From: Comamonadaceae bacterium
Lineage (GTDB): Bacteria > Pseudomonadota > Gammaproteobacteria > Burkholderiales > Burkholderiaceae_C
Direction of reading: 5' to 3'
DNA: 46,225 nucleotides
NCBI GenBank assembly: GCA_013297925.1
Contig: JAAFJC010000022.1
Location: forward strand, 1-46,225
Shown here: positions 1 to 8,438 of the stretch, piece by piece
How the letters are laid out: every line of letters begins with the position of its first letter
Position numbering within the stretch: position 1 is the first letter of the stretch
Position numbers and translations under genes: made by a program
Notes under the pieces: generated by a model
Seen by the model: only the letters and a program-made list of their open reading frames with translations
What the model was told of the DNA's origin: nothing
Databases searched by the model: none

Positions 1-115
1 TCCTTGCGTGGATAATCCACAAATACTGAGCCGGGTGCTCATGCATGCAGCGTTTGAGACACGCGCTGTGGCCACCCGGCCAGCGACACGCTGCAAAGCC
101 TTCCATTATAGCGCT

Positions 116-658
116 ATGAACAACACTGCCCGAACTTTGATCCGCCCCTCCACGGAAGCTGACCTTCCCGCCATCCAAGCCATTTACGCCCATCACGTCT
201 TGCACGGCACGGGTACGTTTGAAACCGAGCCGCCCACGGTGGCCGATATGACGACGCGACGCGCCGATGTGCTTTCAAAAAAACTACCCTATCTGGTGGT
301 TGAAGTCGGTGGCATCGTGCAAGGTTTCGCCTACGCCAATTGGTTCAAGCCGCGCGCGGCTTACCGCTTCAGTGTGGAAGATTCGATCTACATGGCCGCT
401 GACTCAGGCGGCAAAGGCATGGGCAAGCTGCTGCTCACCGAGCTGCTCGCGCAGCTTGAGCGCGGAGGCATTCGCAAAGCGATGGCCGTGATCGGCGATT
501 CAGCCAATGCCGGCTCGATTGGCGTGCACAAAGCCTGCGGCTTCGAGCATGTGGGCATCTTTAAAAGCTGTGGCTGGAAATTCGGTGCGTGGCGCGATAT
601 CGTCTTGATGGAAAAGACCTTGGGTGCAGGCGATACCACTGCGCCGCAAGATACCTAA
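116..658 (+). CDS. GNAT family N-acetyltransferase (phosphinothricin/methionine sulfoximine acetyltransferase-like)
   Basis: A 180-residue acetyl-CoA-dependent N-acetyltransferase. The N-terminal block IRPSTEADLPAIQAIYAHHV and the C-terminal pattern GKGMGKLLLTELL (acetyl-CoA binding loop), AVIGDSANAGSIGVHKACGF and GWKFGAWRD match the Pat/Bar/YncA type of GNAT proteins, which acetylate small amino-acid-like amines such as phosphinothricin or methionine sulfoximine. The frame is open from position 8, but the first 36 residues are Arg/Ala-rich without family resemblance, so I place the start at the ATG at 116; no clear Shine-Dalgarno is visible. It converges with the AhpD-like gene, only 1 base apart. 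The actual substrate cannot be told from sequence. Confidence 0.85.
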   Translation: MNNTARTLIRPSTEADLPAIQAIYAHHVLHGTGTFETEPPTVADMTTRRADVLSKKLPYLVVEVGGIVQGFAYANWFKPRAAYRFSVEDSIYMAADSGGKGMGKLLLTELLAQLERGGIRKAMAVIGDSANAGSIGVHKACGFEHVGIFKSCGWKFGAWRDIVLMEKTLGAGDTTAPQDT

Positions 659-659
659 G

Positions 660-1250
660 CTAAACGTGTTTCCCTGCCGCGAAGCCGAGCTCTTTTGAGG
701 CCTGCTGTGCCACAGCCAAAGGCACAGCCTCTAAAGGTGTGGCCATAGAATCGTTCCAACGGTTGAGGAAGCCAAACATGGCCACCACGCCGAGAATCTC
801 CACAATCTGGCCTTCGCTCCAGTGCTTGGCGAGCTCGGCGAAGAGTTCGTCTGTCACGGCGTTGGGCTGCGACGCTGCGGCAAGAGCAAAATCTAAAGCG
901 ATTTTCTCAGCGGGGGAGTACAAATCGCTGCTGGCGTAACTCCACACGGCAGCCATTTTTTCTTCACTCACGCCAAAATTCTTTGCGCCCAAAAGGGTGT
1001 GCGCTTGGCAATACAAGCAGCCGCTGGCTTTGCTTGCTAGGTGCCCGATCAAGCGACGAAAACCCAAATCCACCTCGCCTTCGGGCGACATCACCGCTGC
1101 ATTGAGCTGTGCGAACGCTTTGACCAAATGCGGTTTGCGCTGCATGGTGAGCACACTGTTGGGCGTGAAGCCCAGCGTGCCGAGGAAGAAATCGAAATGT
1201 GATTTCAGTTCAGGTGTGGTCTCGGGCGATAGGGGTTTTAACCGTGACAT
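660..1250 (-). CDS. Carboxymuconolactone decarboxylase / AhpD-like peroxidase-family protein
   Basis: A 196-residue protein of the CMD/AhpD fold. The signature is GCLYCQAHT around residues 77-85, a CxxC followed by His, which in AhpD-type members is the redox-active pair used in peroxide reduction. The downstream region ALDFALAAASQPNAVTDELF fits the helical remainder of the domain. This is the form often called an uncharacterised peroxidase-related enzyme, probably cytoplasmic. A GGAG motif sits about 6 bases before the ATG at 1250. The Bug receptor gene starts 61 bases away on the opposite strand, so the two share a short divergent promoter region. The substrate is unknown. Confidence 0.85.
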   Translation of the reverse strand: MSRLKPLSPETTPELKSHFDFFLGTLGFTPNSVLTMQRKPHLVKAFAQLNAAVMSPEGEVDLGFRRLIGHLASKASGCLYCQAHTLLGAKNFGVSEEKMAAVWSYASSDLYSPAEKIALDFALAAASQPNAVTDELFAELAKHWSEGQIVEILGVVAMFGFLNRWNDSMATPLEAVPLAVAQQASKELGFAAGKHV

Positions 1251-1311
1251 GAGAGCTCCATTGTTGAATACAGTCTAGTGCATTCCCAAATGATCCAAAG
1301 AGGAGACTTAT

Positions 1312-2283
1312 ATGACGAAGATGATTGCCCGCCGCCACATTTTGGCCGGCTTGAGCGCTGCTGCTGCGGCCACCGCCCTGCCCGCCTTCGCGCAGGCTGC
1401 GCCTGTGAAAATTCTCGTGGGCTTTCCGCCCGGCGGCTCCGCTGATGCCACCGCGCGCCTCATCGCTGAGAAGATGACCGCCAGCATGGGAAGCCCCGTG
1501 ATCGTGGAAAACCGCCCTGGCGCAGGTGGGCGCATCGCTGCGCAAGCTGTGAAAGATGCCGCGCCCGATGGCAACACGCTGATGCTCGTGCCGATGGCCG
1601 TGATGGTGGTGCAGCCCGTCGTTTTCAAAAGCATCAAATATGACACCACCAAAGATTTCACGCCCATTGGCAATGCCGCCACCTTCCCGCTGGCTTTGGC
1701 CACTGGCCCGGCCACACCGGCCAAAAACATGGCCGAGCTCATTGCTTGGATCAAGGCCAACCCAACACAGGCCAACTACGGGTCTCCCGCCACCGGCTCC
1801 CTGCCCCACTTCTTGGGCGAGATGCTCGGCCAAGCATCGGGCGTGAAGATGCAACATGTGCCCTTCCAAGGCGGTGCGCCGCTGATGACTGCGCTCCTCG
1901 GCGGCCAATTGCCGATGGGCTTTGACACGCCGCTTGAGTTTGCAGAAAACCATCGCGCAGGCAAATTGCGTATTCAAGCGGTCTCCAGCCCGCAGCGCAT
2001 GGCGCAATTCCCTGACGTGCCCACGCTGCGCGAATCGGGCATCAATATTGAAGCCACCGGCTGGTTTGGCGTTTTCGGGCCATCAGGCATGCCCGCAGCG
2101 CGCGTTGAGCAGCTCTCTGGCCAAATGCAAGCCGCGCTGCGCCAAGCCGATGTGGTGGCCAAGCTCACCAGCTTGGGACTGTTGGCGGTACCCGAGTCCT
2201 CCGCTGATATGGCCAGGCGCATGGCTGCTGATAAAGCCCGCTGGGAGCCAGTGATCAAGGCAACAGGCTTCCAGGCAGACTAA
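1312..2283 (+). CDS. Bug-family tripartite tricarboxylate transporter substrate-binding protein
   Basis: A 323-residue periplasmic binding protein of the TctC/Bug family, which captures carboxylates and other small organic ligands. The N-terminus has an Arg-Arg pair followed by a hydrophobic stretch ending PAFAQA, so export could be Sec or Tat-like (the RRHIL motif is only partly Tat-like). Family hallmarks are KILVGFPPGGSADATARLIA, VIVENRPGAGGRIAAQAV near residue 65, and PVPTLRESG-like text (FPDVPTLRESG). A strong ribosome site, AGAGGAG, lies 6 bases before the ATG. No TctA/TctB membrane genes are nearby, so it is an orphan receptor, the usual situation for the expanded Bug family in Burkholderiales. 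Confidence 0.93.
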   Translation: MTKMIARRHILAGLSAAAAATALPAFAQAAPVKILVGFPPGGSADATARLIAEKMTASMGSPVIVENRPGAGGRIAAQAVKDAAPDGNTLMLVPMAVMVVQPVVFKSIKYDTTKDFTPIGNAATFPLALATGPATPAKNMAELIAWIKANPTQANYGSPATGSLPHFLGEMLGQASGVKMQHVPFQGGAPLMTALLGGQLPMGFDTPLEFAENHRAGKLRIQAVSSPQRMAQFPDVPTLRESGINIEATGWFGVFGPSGMPAARVEQLSGQMQAALRQADVVAKLTSLGLLAVPESSADMARRMAADKARWEPVIKATGFQAD

Positions 2284-2296
2284 TTTTGCTGCGTTA

Positions 2297-2326
2297 CATC
2301 ATAAAAATTTTTGCAATTTTTTGATG
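2297..2326. other. AT-rich imperfect hairpin after the Bug gene
   Basis: CATCATAAAAATT and AATTTTTTGATG form an imperfect stem around a short loop, 14 bases after the Bug stop codon. It has almost no GC pairs and no clear T-tract after it, so it is only a weak terminator candidate. Confidence 0.25.
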
Positions 2327-2368
2327 AATTTGCTTGTTTGTCTTGGACAAAAGAATTAAAGTAAGTGA

Positions 2369-3148
2369 ATGTATGTATCGCAAAGCCATGTTGCTACTGG
2401 TGAAGCAAGCCAAGCGGATGAAGAGCCACTGAGGCGTTGGCTGCGCGCGACCGCACAACTTGACTACAAAACACCCAAGCTGCGTACCACCATGCTCAGC
2501 TTGACGCAGCTGATCGCTGGGGATCGAGACAAAGCGATTGTGCTGCACGATTTTGTGAAGAAACTGCGCTTTGGCGTGAATCCGGATGACATGAGCCTCA
2601 AGGCCTCAGATGTGCTCAAGCAAGGATTTGGGGATTGTTTTACCAAAGGCATGTTGTTTGTAGCCTTGCTCAGATCTGCCGGCATCCCGGCGCGCCTACA
2701 ATTCGTCTCACTGCCGGTGCATTTTCTGCATGGCATCATTGATTCGCATGACGCGACCATCATGCATGCCATGGCGCAAGTGCATCTGGATGGGCAATGG
2801 ATCACGACCGACAGCTATGTGCCGGATTTAACGATGCAGCTCGCTGCCATTGATCGGCTCTCGGCTGAGAATCGCGTGCTCGGCTATGGCATCCATCGCC
2901 GTGGCGCGATTTATTGGCTGGGCAGAAAAGATGCGAGCGCGCAAAGCCATGCATCAGATGAGCGCAGCATGCCGACCATCGACTGGGGCATTGCGGATGA
3001 TCCCATGAGCTTCTATGCAGACCCGTCTCACAGTGAGCTGCGCCGAAGCTTTGCAGAGCGTTTGAAATGGCGGATTGCCGCGCCCATCGTGAACAAGCGC
3101 ACCGAAGCCTTACGCGCAGAGTATCTAGCGAGAAACCACGCCGCCTAG
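2369..3148 (+). CDS. Transglutaminase-like domain protein
   Basis: A 259-residue protein with a transglutaminase-like cysteine protease fold. The likely triad is Cys90 in GFGDCFTKGMLF, His133 in IMHAMAQVHLDGQW, and Asp148 in ITTDSYVPD, in the order and spacing usual for the superfamily. No signal peptide is seen, so it is probably cytoplasmic. Whether it is a peptidase, an amidase or a non-enzymatic relative cannot be told. The start at 2369 has no obvious Shine-Dalgarno, and the first 20 residues are weakly supported. It converges with the SDR gene, 16 bases away, and has no functional neighbour. Confidence 0.8.
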   Translation: MYVSQSHVATGEASQADEEPLRRWLRATAQLDYKTPKLRTTMLSLTQLIAGDRDKAIVLHDFVKKLRFGVNPDDMSLKASDVLKQGFGDCFTKGMLFVALLRSAGIPARLQFVSLPVHFLHGIIDSHDATIMHAMAQVHLDGQWITTDSYVPDLTMQLAAIDRLSAENRVLGYGIHRRGAIYWLGRKDASAQSHASDERSMPTIDWGIADDPMSFYADPSHSELRRSFAERLKWRIAAPIVNKRTEALRAEYLARNHAA

Positions 3149-3164
3149 GTTCAGGCGGACTGGT

Positions 3165-3935
3165 TCAAACGGTGTAATTCAGCGCCATGCGCCCGCCATC
3201 GACTGTGATGATTTCTCCGGTGATGTAGCTGGCGGCATCACTGGCCAGCCAAGCCACTACATCGGCAATCTCAGAAGGCTCACCCAATCGCCTCATCGGT
3301 GTGCGGCTCATAATTTTTGCTTTGGCCGCCTCATCGGTAAGCACGGCTTTTTGCGCGAGCTCAGTAGCAATCGTGCCAGGCGCGACGGCATTCACTCTGA
3401 TGCCGTGATCGGCCAAGGACAAGGCTGCCACGCGCGTGAGCTGGTTGATGCCGCCTTTGCTCATGTTGTAGCTGGCAATGCTCGGGATCGCCAATACGCC
3501 GTTGACCGAGCTCATGTTGATGATGCTGCCTTGCGTTTTGCCTGCCACCATCGCGCGAGCAGCAGCTTGCGCCATGAGGAAACTGCCTTTGAGATTGACG
3601 CGGATCACCGCATCAAAATCCTCTTCGCTCACGTCAAGAAACGGCGCGGCTTTGAAGATGCCGGCATTGTTGACCAGCACATCGATGCGGCCATACAGCG
3701 CGAGTGTTTTTTCTACCAGCGCATCAATGTGCGTTTTTTGCGCTACATCGCAATGCACATAGGTGGCTTTCAATTGCGCAGCCAAAGCTTGGCCAGCAGC
3801 ATCACTGACATCCGCCAGCACCACGCTTGCGCCCTCACGCGCAAAGCGCTGCGCACATGCCGCGCCAATGCCTTGCGATGCGCCGGTGATGATCACCACC
3901 TTGTTTTGCAAACCGAGTTGTATCGTGTTGTTCAT
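3165..3935 (-). CDS. SDR family NAD(P)-dependent oxidoreductase
   Basis: A 256-residue classical short-chain dehydrogenase. The cofactor motif TGASQGIG is at residues 17-24, NNAG at 89-92, and the catalytic Ser142, Tyr156 and Lys160 lie in NMSSVNG and YNMSK. The C-terminus has the usual ITGEIITVDGG. Asp42 at the end of strand 2 suggests NAD preference. It lies 18 bases downstream of the DgoA-like aldolase and is probably co-transcribed. That pairing is typical of sugar-acid pathways, where SDR enzymes oxidise sugars or deoxy-sugar acids, so a role there is a reasonable inference. The substrate is not determined by the sequence. Confidence 0.93.
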   Translation of the reverse strand: MNNTIQLGLQNKVVIITGASQGIGAACAQRFAREGASVVLADVSDAAGQALAAQLKATYVHCDVAQKTHIDALVEKTLALYGRIDVLVNNAGIFKAAPFLDVSEEDFDAVIRVNLKGSFLMAQAAARAMVAGKTQGSIINMSSVNGVLAIPSIASYNMSKGGINQLTRVAALSLADHGIRVNAVAPGTIATELAQKAVLTDEAAKAKIMSRTPMRRLGEPSEIADVVAWLASDAASYITGEIITVDGGRMALNYTV

Positions 3936-3948
3936 AGGGTATTTAAAG

Positions 3949-4006
3949 TGAAATCATTGGTTTGCCGGCATAAAATATGCGCGAGCAGCTATTAAATCAG
4001 TAGCAT
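3949..4006 (-). repeat. Dispersed two-hairpin repeat, copy R1 (coding, C-terminus of the aldolase)
   Basis: On the plus strand GCCGGCATAAAATATGC forms a small hairpin (GCATA/TATGC) followed by a second stem, GCTA/TAGC. Read on the minus strand it encodes the last residues of the aldolase, ATDLIAARAYFMPANQ, and supplies its stop codon. By my count 36 of 45 bases match copy R2 in the same codon phase. Confidence 0.85.
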
Positions 4007-4595
4007 CTCTTTGCAGCTGCGAGATCGGCTTACCCGGCGAATAGAGCGACGATCCGATGCCAAAGCCATTCGCTCCGGCTTTGGCATAGCTCGCCATATT
4101 CGCAGCACTGATGCCGCCGACAGGTAATAGCAAAGCTTCACGCGGCAACACCGCACGCATGGCTTTCACCGCGGCTGGCGAGATCATCTCCGCTGGAAAG
4201 AGCTTGATGGCATCCGCGCCCGCAGCCAAGGCCGCAAAAGCCTCAGTCGGCGTGGCTACTCCGGGAATCGCCAACATGCCAGCCGCCTTTGCGGCAAAGA
4301 TCACATTCACATTGAAATTCGGCGCAATCACCAGCTGCCCACCTGCGGCCTTGACCTGATTCACTTGATCAGCATCAAGCACCGTGCCCGCGCCAATCAG
4401 CGCATTTGGCAAAGCTTCACACAGCGCGGCAATGCTCGCATAAGGCTCAGGAGAATTGAGGGGCACTTCCAAAATCCGAAAGCCTGCATCCCACAGCACG
4501 CGCCCCACTTCAGGCGCTTCCTGCGGCGTGAGGCCGCGCAGAATGGCTATCAATGGGCAAGCGGAAAGTGCGGATTGAAACTGAGTGGCGAGCAT
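3954..4595 (-). CDS. dgoA: 2-dehydro-3-deoxy-6-phosphogalactonate (KDPGal/KDPG) aldolase
   Basis: A 213-residue class I aldolase that splits 2-keto-3-deoxy-6-phospho sugar acids to pyruvate and glyceraldehyde 3-phosphate. The text LIAILRGLTPQEA, ILEVPLNSPEP and NALIGAGTVL is closer to DgoA than to Eda as I remember these families. Glu43 (EVPLNSP) and the Schiff-base Lys131 (AIKLFPAE) are in place, and PVGGISAANM forms the phosphate-binding region. The last 16 residues (from Ala198) come from repeat R1 and are not expected in homologues. The start is ATG 4595, 24 bases after the wax ester synthase stop. An SDR gene follows 18 bases downstream. Confidence 0.88.
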   Translation of the reverse strand: MLATQFQSALSACPLIAILRGLTPQEAPEVGRVLWDAGFRILEVPLNSPEPYASIAALCEALPNALIGAGTVLDADQVNQVKAAGGQLVIAPNFNVNVIFAAKAAGMLAIPGVATPTEAFAALAAGADAIKLFPAEMISPAAVKAMRAVLPREALLLPVGGISAANMASYAKAGANGFGIGSSLYSPGKPISQLQRDATDLIAARAYFMPANQ

Positions 4596-4619
4596 GGCTA
4601 CATCATAGATGCCGCTCAG

Positions 4620-6035
4620 CTATTTGCTCACAGGCTTGCGCCGCTTCGGCACAGCCTTGAGCTTGGGTGCACCGCTTGCAGCGATAGCCTCTTCAAGTTC
4701 CTCGATCGATTCGCGCGTGTAATCCAGCATGCGCTGCAGCGATGGCACGGCACGCCGGCATGCGATGTAGCCAAAGCCCAAATGATCGCCATAGCCACTG
4801 ATGGTGATATTCAGCGCCAGATAATGCGTAGGAATCGATACCGGATACACCTCATCCAGCCGAGCGCCATCCAGATACAGCATCTCGCGCGGGCCGGGCA
4901 CGTTGGAGATCACCAAGTTAAAGGCCGGGCGCTTCTTGGCATGCCCGGTCACCAAGCTGGCGCCCATTGGAGCGAGCATCGTCGCGCCGTGGGCGATTTT
5001 TTGCAGACGCGCCATGCTGGAGAGCTGCTGCTTGGCCGAGGCGGTGGAGGCCATGATGCGATGGAGGCGCTTGATCGGGTCGGCTAAGTTGGTCGCTAGG
5101 TTGGCCAGCAACAAAGCCACTTGGTTGCCGCCCTCATCCGTCTCGGCATGCAGAGAGACCGGCACCATCGCCGTGAGTGGTTTTTTGGGCAAGGCATCGT
5201 GCGCGAGCAAATAGCGCCGCAAAGCGCCCGCACAAATCGCCAGAGTGACGTCGTTGACCGTCGCACCCGTGGCGCTGCCGATTGCTTTGAGGCGATCCAG
5301 CGAATACGACTGCGCAGCAAAACGCCGCGAGCCGGTGATCTCGGAGTTGAAAGGTGTGGGCGGGCCTTCATAGGGCGCTGTCGATCCAACTTCGGCTTGG
5401 CGATCTCGCACCAGCTCCCACAAGCCGCTGCGCACGCCGGGCAAAATCTCCCCGGTGGCGCGCAAGGCTTCGCTCGCCGACGCCATCAAGCGGTCAATAG
5501 CCGCCTTGGGTGGCGCTGGGACGCGCTTGCCAAAGCTTTGTGCCCAAATCGGCGGCTTGATGTCACTGGCGTTTTTCGACAAGCCCTCGGCCATCATCTT
5601 CGCCCCGCTCACGCCATCCACCAGCGCATGATGAATTTTGGTGTAGGTGGCAAAGCGCCCGCCGGGCAGGCCTTCAATCACATAGGCTTCCCACAGCGGG
5701 CGATTGCGATCGAGCAAGTTGCCATGCACCCGCGAGACCATGGCCAGCAACTCGCGGATGCGCCCAGGCCGAGGCAAAGCCACATGGCGCAGGTGGTAAT
5801 CCAGCTCGAAATCTTCGTCTTCTTCCCAATACCAGCGGCCGAGCTTGAGAACTGGGCGCAGATTGAAAGGGTGCAGGGCGCGCAAATGTTGCCGCCAGCC
5901 TTGCACCAGCCGCTGGATATAGTCAGCGCCTGCACCTTTGGGAGGTGTGTAGAGATTCAAGCCGGCCACATGCATGGGCTGGCTGCGTGTTTCCATCCAC
6001 AAGAAAACCGAATCGGTGGGGCTGAGTGGTTTCAT
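4620..6035 (-). CDS. Wax ester synthase / diacylglycerol O-acyltransferase (WS/DGAT)
   Basis: A 471-residue member of the WS/DGAT family, which transfers acyl groups from acyl-CoA to fatty alcohols (wax esters) or diacylglycerol (triacylglycerol) at the cytoplasmic membrane or lipid body surface. The catalytic HHxxxDG motif is KIHHALVDG, with His135, His136 and Asp140. The N-terminal PLSPTDSVFLWMETRSQPMHV and the C-terminal NLVISNVPGPREMLY with ISGYGDHLGFGYIACR are typical conserved blocks. Length is normal for the family. It is the third gene of a minus-strand run after an alpha/beta hydrolase and a DUF1254 protein, suggesting a storage-lipid module. Basic Lys/Arg residues end the protein. 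Confidence 0.93.
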   Translation of the reverse strand: MKPLSPTDSVFLWMETRSQPMHVAGLNLYTPPKGAGADYIQRLVQGWRQHLRALHPFNLRPVLKLGRWYWEEDEDFELDYHLRHVALPRPGRIRELLAMVSRVHGNLLDRNRPLWEAYVIEGLPGGRFATYTKIHHALVDGVSGAKMMAEGLSKNASDIKPPIWAQSFGKRVPAPPKAAIDRLMASASEALRATGEILPGVRSGLWELVRDRQAEVGSTAPYEGPPTPFNSEITGSRRFAAQSYSLDRLKAIGSATGATVNDVTLAICAGALRRYLLAHDALPKKPLTAMVPVSLHAETDEGGNQVALLLANLATNLADPIKRLHRIMASTASAKQQLSSMARLQKIAHGATMLAPMGASLVTGHAKKRPAFNLVISNVPGPREMLYLDGARLDEVYPVSIPTHYLALNITISGYGDHLGFGYIACRRAVPSLQRMLDYTRESIEELEEAIAASGAPKLKAVPKRRKPVSK

Positions 6036-6064
6036 GGACAGAATCCTTTTGACCCAAGGATACG

Positions 6065-7468
6065 CTACTGAATTCGCTCAACCGCCGGCATGCCCCAACT
6101 GCCATTCAGCGCGGCTTCGCGTGGCCAATAGAGGCGCGCATTGAGCAAGAAGCGCTCGCCGGCTTTGACAGGAAGCCAGTTGCTCTTTTTTCCAGCTTCG
6201 GGTTCGTCGGCTTGGATCCACAAATCCAGCGAGCCATCAGCATTGAAGACCAGTGGATCACGGTCGCCCAAGGCATAGCGTTTGATCGGGTTCTCGATCA
6301 AGAAGTCATCAGCGCCGTAGGCCGTGACTGACCAGAAAGCTTTGACAGGAGGCAACTCGCCGGCCTTGAAGCTGAGCCGGTAGCGTTTGCTTCCGTTCAA
6401 TGTATTTCCTTGCGAATCAACTTGCGCCTGCGGGTAGGTCGCGTCAGCAGGCAAGTTTGCGCCTAGGCCGACCATGGCCACCACCGCGCGAATGTTGTAG
6501 CTGGTGCCGTATTGCCCCAAGATCATCGGCGGTGTGGACCAGCCGCGCACGAGCTCGCGGGGTTTCTTGAGCTCCTGCGCGACCTTGAAGTCTGCAATCC
6601 AACGCCCCAGCGCAACACTCCAGCGATCCAGCAGCCCCCATTGCGGCGGCTGGCCGGGGGCGATGCCGATGCGCTGCAGCTTCATGAGCATCGGCTGGTC
6701 TGCGTCGGTGGGCGGGTTGTCCACCATGAGCGCGGCGAGCTGGGTGAAGAAGGTGTTGGTGTCCATCTCCTGCATGATTTGTGCGGGAGGTGTTGGGTTT
6801 TTTGCCTGTGGCCGAATAGCCGCTGCTGGGGCAGGAGTTTGCGAGCCGATGACACCCGCGTTCCAACGCTGCAAAGACAGGCCATCTTGCAGACGATGCA
6901 CGACGGGATAATCCGTCACGCCATTGGTTTGCGTGCGCCCGATCAGCCAGACGATCCTTGTTGGTGAGCGCAGAAGTTGCATACCGTCTGGCGCTATGCC
7001 CGTCCAGTTGGGTCCAGCCAAGAGGAATTTGCCGCCTGCTTTGCCGCTCAGCCGCGTGCCCGGCGCTGCAAAGACATTGGTCCATGCGTCCATAAAGGGC
7101 ATGACTTCATAGCGCTGATCGTTGGCGCTCATCTCGAACACCCACGGGCCCTGTGCCATATCGATAAACGCTGATGTGTACAGGGTATCAACATTGGGCC
7201 GAACGACGCCCTTGAAGCTGGCATCAGGAAACACGCGGACGCGGCGCAATTGGTTTTCTGGACCGACGGTGAGCGCAGAATGTGCCCGCGTCACGTCCAT
7301 CACCACCAGCGGGTAGCCAAAAATGTAGGCTTCAGCACCAAGGACGATCTGCTCGGACTTGGCGTAAAGCGTGGCGCCAGCTGCAACGATAAACGCCAGC
7401 ACTGCCAGCAAAACAGAGTGCCACCGCTTGATGCGGCTTGGCTTGCGGGGTGATGTTGGCGTATCCAT
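6065..7468 (-). CDS. DUF1254/DUF1214 domain-containing membrane-anchored protein
   Basis: A 467-residue protein with an N-terminal membrane anchor or uncleaved signal (about residues 16-38, Ala/Leu/Val-rich after a basic start). The DUF1254 domain then begins with AEAYIFGYPLVVMDVTR and VVRPNVDTLYTSAFIDMAQG. The DUF1214 domain is in the C-terminal third, with FWSVTAYGADDFLIENPIKRYALGD and LDLWIQADEPEAGKKSNWLPV. Proteins of this pair of families are exported and often sit beside lipid or aromatic genes, but no reaction is firmly known. Its start is 3 bases from the hydrolase stop and its stop is 29 bases from the wax ester synthase start, so an operon is likely. Confidence 0.88.
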   Translation of the reverse strand: MDTPTSPRKPSRIKRWHSVLLAVLAFIVAAGATLYAKSEQIVLGAEAYIFGYPLVVMDVTRAHSALTVGPENQLRRVRVFPDASFKGVVRPNVDTLYTSAFIDMAQGPWVFEMSANDQRYEVMPFMDAWTNVFAAPGTRLSGKAGGKFLLAGPNWTGIAPDGMQLLRSPTRIVWLIGRTQTNGVTDYPVVHRLQDGLSLQRWNAGVIGSQTPAPAAAIRPQAKNPTPPAQIMQEMDTNTFFTQLAALMVDNPPTDADQPMLMKLQRIGIAPGQPPQWGLLDRWSVALGRWIADFKVAQELKKPRELVRGWSTPPMILGQYGTSYNIRAVVAMVGLGANLPADATYPQAQVDSQGNTLNGSKRYRLSFKAGELPPVKAFWSVTAYGADDFLIENPIKRYALGDRDPLVFNADGSLDLWIQADEPEAGKKSNWLPVKAGERFLLNARLYWPREAALNGSWGMPAVERIQ

Positions 7469-7471
7469 GGT

Positions 7472-8302
7472 TTAGGCCGGCAATGGTTGGAGCGCTGCGG
7501 GCAGGTGATCCTGCACACCATAGACCAGCCGCTGCCAGCCCGTTGGCGCGAAGGCTTGCCAATGCCCCTCGGGTTGCGCCAAGCGTTCTGCGACCAAGTA
7601 CAAGGCGCTTGGGCAGGCCGTCATCCCCAGATGGCTGGCTGCGCGAAGGTGAATACTCTCACCATCGTTGTTGTCACCCTCAATCGAGCACGGCCAAGCC
7701 ACGATACCGTCGGTCTTGCTGTACACCGACGTCGTTGGCACGGGCGGCTTGGCGAGCACGCGCGCCACTTGTTCGGGCGCGATATCTTTGAGTTGCTCGC
7801 CGCTGAGCCACTCATACAAGCGCGTGGCATTTGTCGAGCCGAGATGGCCCGCAAACGGTGAGCCCAGCGAGATGACTTGCCGCACGCAGTCAGGCTCGAG
7901 CTTAGCGAGCTCGCGCGCATAAAGCCCGCCTAAACTGTGGCCGATGAGGGAGACTTTGCGCCCAGTTTCCGTATGAATTTCCCGCAGTCGCTCGCGCATA
8001 CGTTGCTCCAAGCCAAGCCGCGCGCCGGTGTTGCGCCCCTGCTCCCAGCCATGAGCCTCATAGCCTAAATCACTTAAGAAGCGCCGCAGCATGCCAGTCG
8101 AAAGGTCAGACGCTCCCAGACCGGGCAGCACCATCAGCGCATGGCCATCGCCATGCGGAGCCGCTTTGAGCAAGCTGTTGCGCAGCATCAGCCCCGCGCT
8201 CAATTCGATCAAGGCGCGTGGCGGTTCGGTGCAGAGCATCAGCAAAGAAGGTGCTTTCACCGATGCGTGTTCATGAGAGCTGCGATTCACGAGTAAAGGC
8301 AT
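7472..8302 (-). CDS. Alpha/beta hydrolase, lipase-like
   Basis: A 276-residue alpha/beta hydrolase. VLPGLGASDLSTGMLRRFL is the oxyanion-side block; the nucleophile elbow is GHSLGG with Ser123; the probable acid is Asp in SKTDGIV and the His in AASHLGM. The arrangement resembles small PGAP1/lipase-like esterases. It is the first gene of the run leading to the wax ester synthase and could act on acyl esters, but this is inference from context. No Shine-Dalgarno is seen before ATG 8302; a palindrome at 8309-8341 begins only 6 bases upstream of the start, so binding there would very likely block expression. Confidence 0.87.
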   Translation of the reverse strand: MPLLVNRSSHEHASVKAPSLLMLCTEPPRALIELSAGLMLRNSLLKAAPHGDGHALMVLPGLGASDLSTGMLRRFLSDLGYEAHGWEQGRNTGARLGLEQRMRERLREIHTETGRKVSLIGHSLGGLYARELAKLEPDCVRQVISLGSPFAGHLGSTNATRLYEWLSGEQLKDIAPEQVARVLAKPPVPTTSVYSKTDGIVAWPCSIEGDNNDGESIHLRAASHLGMTACPSALYLVAERLAQPEGHWQAFAPTGWQRLVYGVQDHLPAALQPLPA

Positions 8303-8308
8303 AAATTT

Positions 8309-8341
8309 AAATCATATGGCACGATAAGTGTCATATGATTT
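8309..8341. promoter_or_regulatory. Palindromic operator candidate between TetR gene and hydrolase operon
   Basis: AAATCATATGGCAC and GTGTCATATGATTT are inverted copies (13 of 14 positions) around a 5-base centre. The site lies between the divergent hydrolase operon and the TetR-family gene, the classic position of a TetR operator. It is a candidate only; no binding data can be read from sequence. Confidence 0.65.
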
Positions 8342-8438
8342 TTAAAAGTGAGAAATTGGGGTTTACGTGTAATGTCTTTTCAAAAAAAGTATCTTGGCGC
8401 ATGCAAATTCGCGGCACGCAAACGATCAGAATACTGGT

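Noticed and set aside
5121-6071. A 316-codon open frame antisense to the wax ester synthase gene
   Set aside because: A shadow of GC-rich codon bias; its translation has no recognisable domain, whereas the opposite strand has all family motifs.
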